From: Centropus unirufus
Lineage: Eukaryota; Chordata; Aves; Cuculiformes; Centropidae
DNA: 64,000 nt
Direction: 5' to 3'
Assembly (NCBI GenBank): GCA_013397695.1
Contig: VYZI01000184.1
Coordinates: forward strand, 562,124 to 626,123
Part shown: positions 1 through 10,593 of the stretch, piece by piece
Numbering within the stretch: position 1 is the stretch's first letter
How the letters are laid out: every line of letters begins with the position of its first letter
The notes under the pieces: model-generated
Databases searched by the model: none
Told to the model about the DNA's origin: nothing
Seen by the model: only the letters and a program-made list of their open reading frames with translations
Made by a program: the position numbers and the translations under genes

Positions 1-126
1 GCGGCTGCGCCAAGCGGGACGCGGCGGGGCTGCGCGCGGTCCCACGGGGGGCGGGGCCAGGCGGCTCCGCTCGGCTGCTGCAGCCCCGGGGCTGCGGGGT
101 GGCGGCTGACGCGTCCCGAGGAGGAG
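1..126 (+). other. ARHGEF10: Candidate non-coding exon 1 (5' UTR) of ARHGEF10, 5' end not defined
   Basis: The best splice donor in the island is GAG|GTGGGT at 126/127. If 126 is joined to the exon 2 acceptor at 10517, the frame of the exon 2 ATG meets a TGA at 107-109 with no intervening ATG, which supports the exon 2 start codon. The exon start is unknown and may lie before the window. Other first exons in intron 1 cannot be excluded. Confidence 0.45.
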
Positions 127-480
127 GTGGGTGCTCACGCCGGGGGTCGGGAATCACGGAAAACCTTTGATCCTTCGGGGCTGGGCGCGGCGCTCCGTGC
201 GCGCGCATCCCTCCTCGTCCCGCAGCCCCCGCGGCGCTGGGATGCGGGGAGCGGCGGGAAGCAGCGGGGATTCCCGGTGCGGGACGGGAGAGCCCGGGTT
301 CTCCGGCGCTGTTCGGTGGGTTTCGCCGGTGTTAACGCAGGAGCGGGAATACAAGGGAGGCTTTCACTCCTTTCCCAAACTTTTAGCGCTGGCGAAGTTT
401 CTCTCTCCCGGTTTTCCCTGGGATTTCGCTTGTGCCTGAGCCTGTGATTCACTTCGGCTCCGCTCCAGCTTTCCTCCCCG
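1..480. promoter_or_regulatory. ARHGEF10: CpG island at the 5' end of ARHGEF10
   Basis: The first ~480 bases are very GC-rich and dense in CpG, unlike the AT-rich intronic DNA that follows. A GC-box-like run (GGGCGGGGCC) lies near position 48-57, a typical Sp1-type site. No TATA box is evident. The position ahead of the first coding exon, on the same strand, fits the promoter/first-exon CpG island of ARHGEF10. The island probably extends upstream of the window, so the transcription start cannot be fixed. Confidence 0.75.
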
Positions 481-1746
481 TTTAATCACGTACGGACGAG
501 GCTGCTGCAACTCCCAAACTCCAGCTCAAAAACTCCAAACTCCTGGAGTTCCTTTCATTCCCCCTCCTTAAAAACCCCTGTTCCCACCAGCGTTGCCTTC
601 GGCAATTTCATTGTCTTTCTTGGAAAAGGGGAAAAATACTTGGACACAGCAGCAGCTGTCAATTTATATGTCTATATATTTTTTTGACCTAAAATATTTT
701 ATCCATCCTAAATCTTCTCTTCTTGCATTTAAGTGTTTGTGCTTTTTTTCCCTGAAAATCCCCAAATCTTGCCTTTTATCATGTGCTGGAAGGTTTGAAG
801 TGGTTTAATTGTGGCATTGAAAGTGTCTTTTTTTCTTTTCAGTTGTACAATTTAACTCTTACCATAGAAAGTATCTTTTTTTGTTTGTATGTTTGGTTTT
901 TTCTTACCTGACTCAGGAAATAAGAGAAACCCTTCAAAAACTCTCACGTGGAATAAATAAAGTGAGGCTGTACAAATATACGATAGTTTTTGTAAAGAAA
1001 ATAAATATTTTCCCAGAGCCTTTAGTCCTCCCAGTGAACCCCAGCGAGCAATCCCTTCTGCGGGAGGAACGAATTATGACATTGCTGGAATTTTCTGGCG
1101 GAGGGAGCTCAGGAGATGAAAAATCCATGTCCTGAACGTGGGACACGCTGGGCGCCTCCAAGCGCAAGCCCGGGATTTGGGCAGGAGTTGTGGCTTTCCA
1201 GATGTTTTCTTCCCGTCATCCTTCTCGCTTGGGGGATCTGTTGGATCTTGATCATCTCCCTGATTTGCCTTTGTTTAATCCGTCTTTTTCTTTTCCCACC
1301 TGGAAAAGCTCCGTAGCCCGTGAACTAGTAACATGTGTTCTTCTGGTTGTGAACAGCAGAATTGGGCATAACCTCAAAATCTGATATTTCCAAAGGATTT
1401 CAAGGCTTATGATGTAATCTTTGGAATTCTTACCTGTGAGACGTGACAGTGTCCTGTGGTGGGACAAGTGTCCTGTGGGGCTCCAGGGTGTGGGGCTCTC
1501 CGTGGTGGCACCCACAAGTGGATGTGGTGGGAGAAAGGACCGCAGAAAGAGATTTGAGAAATGTGTTGTCCCCCGGCTCCTCCCGAGTGGCAGGACCCTG
1601 CAGGATCATCTGGATTTGGGATGGGTCCATGCAGGAGAAGGTGTGGAGAGAAGCAGTAGTGCTGCTGTGCAGGTGTGTGGAGGCTGGCGTGGCTTGGAGA
1701 TAGAAGGACCAAATGTTCAAGTCTCGTGGTGTTGGCTCTCTTTCTT

Positions 1747-2080
1747 CATAGAATCATGGGATTGCTAGGTTGGATTACTCCAAGATCATCCTGTCCGCCG
1801 TTAAACCAGATCCCTAAGCACCTCATCTCCCGGCTTTTAAACACCTCCAGGGATGGGGACTCTACCACCTCCCTGGGCAACCTCTGCCGGGGCCGGATGA
1901 TCCTTTTAGTGAAAAAAGTTTTTCCTGGTGTCTAATCTGAACCTCCCTTGGTGCAGCTGGAGGCCATTCCTCCTTGTTCCATCCCCGGTCACTTGGGAGA
2001 AGCACCCACCTCTCCACACACTCCTTGGCCACTCTCCTTGGAGGCAGGGATGAGGTCTCCACTCAGCCTCCTCCAGGCTT
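1747..2080 (-). mobile_element. CR1 LINE 3' fragment
   Basis: Reads as the reverse complement of the CR1 3' UTR: an AGAATCAT tail, GTTGGAT near the end, then the CCTCCAGGGATGGGGACTC and TCACTTGGGAGAAG blocks. Tail type is the 'CTAGGTTGG' variety. Confidence 0.88.
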
Positions 2081-5000
2081 AAAAAATGAAGAGCAGGAGC
2101 TGTCGTTACTCAGCAGATAGGATATGGTTTTGCTCAGAAAGCCCTCTTCCAAGAGCAGAATGCTGTGAAATAAGCTTTAACATTTATTGAGATTAAATCT
2201 TAAAAAAACATAATAATGCAGAAATAGTATTTTGATTATCATCTTTATTGGGATTTACATCGAGAGTCCAGGTACCTCGGCATCTTGGAGTTGTTTTTTT
2301 TCTAGCCCAGTAGCCTCAGTGGAGCTGTGCTGCCTTACCCTGGCTTGAGAAACCACGTCTAAACACTTTATACATATTTGGAATATAAAAATTCCTGATT
2401 ATCCAAAACCTGGTAGGTGTGTAGCATGTCTTTACGATTCCCAGAGTCCAAACTTCGCGAGATACAGCCTTGGTTTTGAGTAGGCTGAGTTTTTGTTAGT
2501 CGTCACAGCTTTTGTTGAATGTTTTGGGAGTTTTTCAGTGTCTTCCATTTCTTTTACAATTGCGGCTGTTTCCTTTCAGCATCCATAAACTTCATAGGAA
2601 GGAATCTCATCCCTTGACGAGTTCTTCAGTCGATTCCGACCTCTTTAGGATCCCTTGCATAGTTATAAACATTTGAAGGAAGTCAACGAGCTTGTCCAAA
2701 CCCTGAAGGGCTATTGTCAAACTTCATAATTGTTAGTGGAATTTAATGCAACTGGGAATAGCCCATTACTCATTTGTAAAACAGGAAGTCTATTAACTGC
2801 TTCTATATAAAGTAGGAATTATTTTTAGACTCCGTTGTAGAAAATTTCTAAACTTCAGTCTGTTTCCGAAGAAGCCAGAAGACAAATTCTGCAGGGGGAG
2901 GGGTTTTGATTCCAACTTTCAGAGTGCAGTCAGTTTATTCATGCCTTTATAATATTACACTGCTCTCACTTTTGTATGCGATGGAGAAGTGATTGCTCTG
3001 GAATACATATTTTCTTCACTTTAAAGCATGTGGAATAGTATTTTTCTTTCTGCTTCTGTAAAGGGACTTCGGTGTGACTTCTTTCTTACTTTTTTAATTA
3101 AATCTTTCCATTTTCCAGTTTGAGTTTAGAGCTGTAGAAGGGATCTCATGGGGAATTGTCTCATGGCCTCTAAATTGAAAGGCATTTTTGAAACTGTTTT
3201 TCCTTACATTCAGCTTCCTGATGGCTTTTTGAGCTGCAAGTGCATTTCATATTATCCATGGATGCTTCTCGTGGAATAACTATTGCACCAGTTGTCCCTT
3301 AGAGGAAGTTCCTTTGGAGTTACAGTGTTAAATTAAACATTGGAAATGCAATTGTTGAGTGCATCTTATTTTTTTTTTAACATTTTGTATATTATAATGG
3401 GGCAATAAACAAGGATTCATTGATAATAGCATGAATTTGTCTTTCCTTTTGTGTGTTCTGCAACATGTGAAGGAGGCATTTTTCATATTGAAGACCAACT
3501 TTAGTTAAAATCAGCACCCATTACAAATATGATTTTCCTCTCCTGTTCCTATTTGTACAAGGTCTTTCTCGTTGCTACATCTATTAGTGAAAAATTAATA
3601 TTGGTAAATTAATTTCTGAGACAAGAAGTGGTTCAGAGTGGAAAAGCTACAAGCCTGGATGCTTTGAAATGATCGCGGTTTCATGACCCGAAGCCTGAGA
3701 ATTATTTAGGGTGACTTTAGGCAAGTCATGAGCAGGAGGTGCTCTTTATAATAAGGAGGGGAGGAACGTGAGCAAGATAAATAAGAATTTTTATTATGCA
3801 CCCGTGCCACTATGTCTTGATGCTCTACCCATTTTCACACCTGTCTCAGTGTCATTGTGTGCATGTGTGGTTTGCAGAGAGCAGAATCTTTGTACTCAAG
3901 GTCCGTCACATATCCACGGAAGGAAACGTCTGCAATATTTGCATCTTCGGAGATTTAAATCACTTGGACATTTTCTTGCAGTAAAGAATCTGAGTTTTGC
4001 TGGTGCCAAAATACTTCAGATTATTTTGAAACCAGGGACATGCGAAAGTACAACTTGTTCTGAAGGGAGTGATGACAGGTAATGCTAAACAAGATTTGAA
4101 AAAGCGGTTTTCAGCCTTGTGTTTTCAGATCAAAAACTTGATTCATATTTTATTCGGAATTGCCTGAATCAGCAAGACTGTGGGAAGCGAGGCATAACTG
4201 AACAACATTGATTCATGTCCTACGTGTTCACTGCTCAGTCAGGAAGCCTGAAGCTTAATGTCGAATGCGTGGGTGAAGCAGTTAACCAGAGCAAAATAAA
4301 TTGTTCTGCTTGCATGGGGCTGAATAGGGGCATTATCTTGGGAAAATCTGTTTGTGTCTTACTGTACTGTACAACACTTGTTACTTGGGACTGAATCATG
4401 AATGCAAACTGGTAGGATCCGAGCTCCAGGTCAAACATTCACTCTTATTTCTGTTCTGTAATCGCTTTCCTTGAAATGCTTTCAAAACTATTGCAGACGT
4501 CGTATGGAGGTTTTGAGGTTTTTTTTTTTAAGAAATACAAAATATACATCTCAGAAATTTCAAGAAAAGGGATGAACAATATTTCCTCATTTGTAAAATG
4601 GGATCATAAATTATTGGGAAGTAGATGAGAATGTTTGGATTTCTTGCTAGAACCACAGTGAGTCTTAGGCCTTTGGTTCTTGACTTTTACTTTTTTTCAC
4701 CATTTTAAAGCATTCAGGGTCTCATCCTCAGTGTTCTTTTAGAATTTTTTACATAATATTCAGTGTTGTTGCAAACCATGGACTAATTTCACTCTTAAAA
4801 TCTTCATTTTTGAACTGCAGAAGGTGGAAAGGTGATCTACTTGATCGTTCCCAAATTAAGGAAAGGGTGAAGACCGCTGATATTAGGACTAGATGAAGAA
4901 TTTGCACTTCCACATAAAACTGCCTGCCTTTATACATTTTTCTGAAATTGAGGGCTCTTTTGTCCAGTTGCTAGTACTATTTTTCTTTCTTACTTTAATT

Positions 5001-5605
5001 GATCATTTAATGGCTGCATTACCAAATTTCCGATGTATTTGAATAATATCTTGGTGTTATAAAAAGAAAAATCAATGAAAATAGCATTCTTCTTTTCTGG
5101 AGCATGCATTATGACTTTAATTTATGGCATTTTCAAATAGGTATTTTGGAAGTGCAGGAGGAAGAGGCTGTATTTATGTTGTGAGTATCTTAATTCATCA
5201 GGTGAAATAAATTTATTCAGTTGGATGCTTTTGTAGCACTCGCATGTAACGGGTTGTCCTTCATGAGAACCAGTTTGGTTACTTTTCCCAAGGACACTAG
5301 GACCCAAAGAAGTGAAAACATTTAGGAAAAGCCTCTCTGTCAGGACTAGGCTTGCAGAAAGCAGGAGCAGAGCCTTCAGTTCCGTCTATCATTTCACTTG
5401 TATCACTGGGAAGAGCTTCTGATGGAAATGTTCATCAGTCGTCATCAGTATCTTGAAAGACAATCCATGCTTTATAAAAGTAGGACTCATGGGTTTAATG
5501 TAAGCTTAACCAGGACTTCTTGCTTTTGCAGTGGATGTGTGGGTGAAATTCAATGCAGTTGGAGGGGGAAATGCTTTATTGACTGAATGCATTAAAAAAG
5601 AAACA

Positions 5606-5876
5606 TTCCCAAGTGACAGGTGATAGGAAAAGGAGGGAATGGCCTCAGTTGCACCAGGGAAGGTTCAGATTGGACATTTGGAAGAAAGTCTTTACTGAAA
5701 GGGTGATCAGGCACTGGAACGGCTGCCCAGGGAGATGGGGGAGTCCCCAGCCCTGGGTGTATTTAAAAGATGGGTAGATGAGCTACTTAAAGCTATGGTT
5801 TAGTAGCAGGTACAGTTGGACACCGATCTCAAAGGTCTTTTCCAACCTGGTGATTCCATGATTCTATTCTATGATA
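5606..5876 (+). mobile_element. CR1 LINE 3' fragment
   Basis: Sense copy ending in TTTTCCAACCTGGTGATTCC and ATTCTATGAT octamers. The internal CTGCCCAGGGAGATGG block is intact. It belongs to the 'CCTGGTGATTC' tail type. Confidence 0.92.
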
Positions 5877-6162
5877 AAACTATCTCTTAAAATAAAAAGA
5901 ACCTAAAGTCTGTGTTCCCTAGGAATAGTCTTGTAAGGAGAACAAATTATGCAGTTGACTTTTTATTTTTGCTGTGTAACATAGCCATCTTGAGGTCTTC
6001 AGAAGGTAAATTAACCTCCTTTCTTCTGCGTTCTTTTTTATCCTGGCCTCTCTGCCATCTCTGAAGTGTCTGTATATCAAATTTCAGCAAGACTTGCTTC
6101 CCAGCAAGAGTTCTGTATTTATAGGTGGAGGAAGACTCGATCTGGTGTTACTCAGCAATATT

Positions 6163-6312
6163 TTGCTTCCCTGGAGGTGTTCAAGGCCAGGTTGGATGGA
6201 GTCTTGAGCAGCCTGGTCTGGCGGGAGGTGTCCCTGCCCATGGCAGGGGTGTTGGAACTGGATGATCTTTAAGGTCCCTTCCAACCCAAACCATTCCATG
6301 ATTCTATGATTC
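6163..6312 (+). mobile_element. CR1 LINE 3' tail fragment
   Basis: Only the last ~150 bases are kept, from CCTGGAGGTGTTCAAGGCCA to the ATTCTATGATTC tail with CCAACCCAAACC. It is 5'-truncated, as is usual for CR1. Confidence 0.92.
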
Positions 6313-6739
6313 AGTAAGTGACATGGACTCGAGAGGATTTTAGACACACTTGGGCTTTAATTTCACAGTGCTGGTGTTTTGTTGTTTTTTTTAAATGTAA
6401 TCTTTAAGCTTTCAGGCTTTCTCAGAGAATTTTCTTTGCAGCTTGTCTGCTGCAAGCTTCCTCCATGAGTCACAGTTCCTTGGAAATGAATCTCCTCATC
6501 TCCTCTTTTCTGTTAGCAATTAAAAAAGCTCACTGGCTCATTCTTTCTGCACAGTTAAGAATGAAGATTCCTGATGTCACTGCAGTTGTTGTGCTCACTC
6601 CTTAAAGAGAAGGTGTCTTGCCTTTACAGTTCTCAGGGTGGTCGAGCTGGGAAGCTTGGCAATGTGGGCCTCTTGGAGGCTCAGCGGATAATTCTTGTGC
6701 CACCAGGTATGAATGCTGTGCTGGCTCATGGTTTTGCTG

Positions 6740-7099
6740 GAATCATAGGAACAAAGAATCGCTATGTTGGAAAAGACCTTTATCATCAAGCCTAACTGTG
6801 CCTGTCCACTACTAGATCGTATCTCTGAGCACCTCATCTACCCACCTTTTTAACACCTCCAGGGAATGTGACCTCACCACCTCCTTGGGCAGCTTCTGCC
6901 AGTGCCCGAGAACCCTTTTGGAGACGAAATTTTACCTGATGTCCAATCTGAACCTGCCTTGGCATGGCTTGAGGCCATTCCCCCTTGTCCTATCACCTAT
7001 CACTTGGGCAAAGAGACCAACACCCACCTCTACAACCTCCTGTCAGGCTGTTGTAGGCAAAGGCAAAATCTCCCCTCAGCCTTCTGTTCTCCTGTTGCC
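6740..7099 (-). mobile_element. CR1 LINE 3' fragment
   Basis: Antisense copy with the usual order: degenerate tail, GTTGGAAAAGACCTT, a CACCTCCAGGGAAT block, TTGAGGCCATTCCCCCTTGT, then TCTCCCCTCAGCCTTCTG. More diverged than most copies. Confidence 0.88.
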
Positions 7100-7579
7100 T
7101 CTTTACCCTCACCTGAGGGAAGGAAGTCGATGGATGAGCACCAAGAAGCCAGTGAGAGATCTTAGCCTTCGGGGTGGGTAACTTCCAGAGTTACTTTATG
7201 TCCCCGTGTTTCTGTGATTGCTGTGAAATCTGTAAGGGAGCAGATAAGAGTCATTAACTGGAGGTTTTACTGTGTTTTTGAAATTAGTTTAAGGTGGGGA
7301 AGCTCTGTATTTTGATTGCCTTTGTGTCATATCCAGTACATCAGGGCAGTTGTTTCAGATTCGCAATTTTATTATGTAATACATATAAGCTTGATAGCTA
7401 CCATGTTTCATGTTTAGTAGGTTATTTTTTTCTAATTGGAATTTTTAAATACCTTTGTAACAAAGTGTTGGTATTCTCTGTCTTAAAAGCACACAGTTTG
7501 GTTTCATAATTAATTTTAAGTAACACACAGTTAATGGTCCTCATGTTGCATCTGGAATTCACTCATCAGCATGGAGCCC

Positions 7580-7945
7580 AGTACAAGCGAGGGACTGGGA
7601 CTGAGTCCAGTGAAGGCCACTTCCATGGCTGGGGGTGGGAACAGGTCAGGAGAGGCTGAGAGAACTGGATTTGTGTCCTTTTGAAGAGAAAGGTCTGAGA
7701 GGGATTGAATTCCAGCCTTGTGTTCCCTACAGCGAGGCTGGAAAGCAGCCAGGGTTCAGGTTTTTTTTGAGATTGAGGGGCAATGGCTGCAAGGGTAATT
7801 CCAGTTGGGCATAAGGTGAAAAACCTCCCGATTTGGCTGGTGAAGCAGAGGAGCAAGCTGCCCTGGGAGGTGGTGAAACCTCCACCTTCAAGGGGGTTCA
7901 GGACTTGGGTGTAAAAGTCCCTGAACAACTTGATCACATTTGGAA
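7580..7945 (+). mobile_element. Diverged CR1-like fragment without a clear octamer tail
   Basis: Contains GAGAGGCTGAGAGAACTGG and a CTGCCCTGGGAGGTGGTGAA block followed by CAGGACTTGGGTGTAAAAGT, patterns of older avian CR1 subfamilies. The 3' tail is not preserved, so the class call is less certain. Confidence 0.6.
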
Positions 7946-9133
7946 GACGCCTGTCCTGAGTGTACGAGAGAACATTCCAAGGTTCCTTTCAGCTTCATTT
8001 GAGCTGGGATTTCCATGGCTATTGTTTGAAGGCACCTGTATAACCGGGTGGTGTGTAACTCGTAGCAACTAAATCAGTGGGGAAACAAATTGAAAATACA
8101 AGCCATGCCATGTGCTTCTAGCAGAATTAAATTATCTGGCTTAATCTTGATTCAAAACCTCTTGGACTTGAGTTAGTCCCCCTGCCGCTCAACAGAAGTG
8201 TGAAAAACTCTTTTAATAGAGTGCTCTCAGAGGTCATTCCGCGAACGTGCCGTCTACTACAGAGAATGGCAATTATTTGATTTTTATGGAGGGTATTACT
8301 GGAATGCACAATACACAAGCTCTCTTTGCTGTTCCAGTGTTTTGCTCGGCATCTAAAAAGTAGGGAAAAATCTGTGGAACTTCGAGATGAATTAATGCGA
8401 CGGTATAAGTCAACCCTGAAGGCATTCCGAAGCGAGAAAGTGTATCTTTCTTCTTGTGAATAACTGCACTGTTCAGATGGGGGCAAGCAGGTCAGTGGCT
8501 GGGACTCTCGAACACTGGCTCAGTGTCCTTCTTCGACACAATTCTTGTGTAATTTGAACCATGTCACTGCGAGGTACATCAGCCCTGAAAACAAGACAAA
8601 AACTCCCCGTAGCTCAGCGCTAGGTGTTAACTGTTCGCTTGTGAGGAAGAAGCTGATGTTTCAAAGAAGATGTTTCAAATCATCATTGAAGTTAATTTCC
8701 ACAAGTGTTTATAAATTTGCATCGTATGGATGAAATTAAAGAAAAGGCTCCAAACTGCTTCTAGGTACTTAAAGATGGGTTTGGAAGAGTTGCTGAGACA
8801 ACCTTTCAGAGATTTGCCATTTATTGCCTGTTTCACAGCTGAAAAAATCTATGCTCTGGTGATGATTCAGCTTTAAAAAGAATAAAGAAAACCAGCTTTT
8901 TCTTCAAACCATAATTTTCCCTCATTTTGGCTGACAATTTTGGCGAGGCAAGATGCATTCCAGACATCTGTAAACAGGAACACGCCTGTGAGCTCTGCTG
9001 ATAGAAAATGTAGAGATGTTAGAAGGGGCGCTATAGGGAAAGCACGTAGGGGAATATTTTGTGTGTTGTAGACAGAAGTTGTGTAGTGTATGAATCCTTT
9101 CTGGGCCTTGACTCTGAAGCTATTTTTTTTTTT

Positions 9134-9170
9134 GTCTTTAAGGTCCCTTCCAACCCAAACCATTCTATGA
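9134..9170 (+). mobile_element. CR1 tail remnant
   Basis: A 37-base remnant (TCTTTAAGGTCCCTTCCAAC through CATTCTATGA) with nothing of the body. Confidence 0.7.
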
Positions 9171-10516
9171 GGAATCACCAAAGCTTGAGAAGATTTGAAA
9201 GGGAATTTTTTTTTAATGCTTAGAAAATGCAAATTGATATGGGTCATCTCATCATATGATGATTTTGGGGTACCAGAATTGTAATCCCTCCTGGCATGTC
9301 AGTCCTGATGATTTGCCTTTGCATACTTGACGTCAGGGAGGTAGATTCCTGAGGTTAGATCCCTTTCTGAGGTTCCAAGTGACAATTGGTTTGACCCTTG
9401 TAGCCTGATCCATTATTTTTTTTCTCCGCTCTACCTTGAATTTCACTATCTCCTTCAACTTAGTCTTTCCATGTTCTGGCTCTGGAGATTTTCCAAGGGC
9501 TTGAGCTGTTTTGTGGGCCCTTTTCAAGCAGAAATGGTAGCTTCTTGAGATTAACATCTATGGGCCACTCAAGAGTAGGATAAAAAAAGTATTAGCTCTT
9601 CTACTGTCTTGTGTGAGTTTTGGAAGCTGACTTTTTCTCCTCAGCCTTTTTCCAAGATCTTTTTTTTTAAAATATGCTCTGCTATCCCTTGAGTTAGAAT
9701 GCAAATGGGCTTGCGGCAGGGTGTGTTCATTGCTCAGCACAACAGATACATTTTTTCGTTCCAGATGATACTGGATTATTGCGATTCTGTACTGTTGTGA
9801 GGGAGGAAGGAAAATTTCTCTCACATGTTCTCGGCTTTGCTCTCTCCCAGTGTGTATTCAGGGCCAAAGTCTGGGAATGCTTTGTAGGTTGATTTTTTTC
9901 CTTAAAACATGAGACCAAAAGTATTTGAGGACACAGGAGGAAAGGGGAGCTGCTCAGGAGGCTGCTCCCTGGTACTTCACTCTCCTCAAGAGGTGGAATT
10001 AAGGGGTCTCAAGCAGAGTTTCAAAGGCTGCCAATGAAAAAAAAAAAGATAAAAAAGAAGCTGTGTATGAAGTTTATAGTTAAAACTTGTGCTTTCTTAG
10101 TGCCAAATGGAGAAAAGCATCATTAAAACTGATGCATTTCCTAGAATCTCTATCCCTCTCCCCTTCGTGAAGATTTTTTGTAACAGAATGTGTACTCCAC
10201 GCAGGCATTGAAATACACACGTTTGAGTAATCTGCTTGTGATTGTCGCAGTGGGAGCTGCAGAGCCCCGAATAGTCTGAAAACTTCATCTTTCTTCAGCT
10301 GGCTTATTGAGATCATTGCAAGAGCTGGCTCCAATATTGAGAGCTGTGTACGTAAAAACTTGGACTTGATGTATTATAAATCAAGAAGCCAGGCACATTT
10401 CCTCTCTTCCATAATGGTATGAGCTAATAGGGGTGAGCTTGGCCAAATTGAAATGGAATGTCTCGATGTTTGGAAGTGGTGTTCAGCTGCAAAACATGTT
10501 CTCTCCATTTTTGCAG

Positions 10517-10593
10517 GGTTTTACAGTCTGCTAAAGGAGCAGTGGATACCACTAGGATGGACGCAGAGGAATTCCCTCCACCACCACCAGAAG
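10517..10593 (+). CDS. ARHGEF10: ARHGEF10 exon 2 (start codon exon; coding from 10557)
   Basis: The acceptor is TTTTTGCAG|G at 10516/10517 and the donor GAAG|GTAATT at 10593/10594. Forty bases of 5' UTR precede ATG at 10557, which has A at -3 and G at +4. The exon encodes Met-Asp-Ala-Glu-Glu-Phe followed by a five-proline run and Glu, and ends one base into a codon. That base plus TT from exon 3 makes Val. It is too short to appear as an ORF and was found by joining to exon 3. Confidence 0.8.

Larger units (their letters stand above)
127..10516 (+). other. ARHGEF10: Intron 1 of ARHGEF10
   Basis: This AT-rich intron carries CR1 fragments at about 1747-2080, 5606-5876, 6163-6312, 6740-7099, 7580-7945 and 9134-9170. 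The stretches 481-1746, 2081-5605 and 9171-10516 show no gene or repeat that I recognise; 1440-1720 is GC-richer and internally repetitive but unassigned. A repeat-free block at 8140-8480 with several CpGs is noted as a possible conserved element. Confidence 0.6.

Noticed and set aside
7566..7937. 123-codon minus-strand open frame
   Set aside because: It is antisense to a diverged CR1-like fragment.
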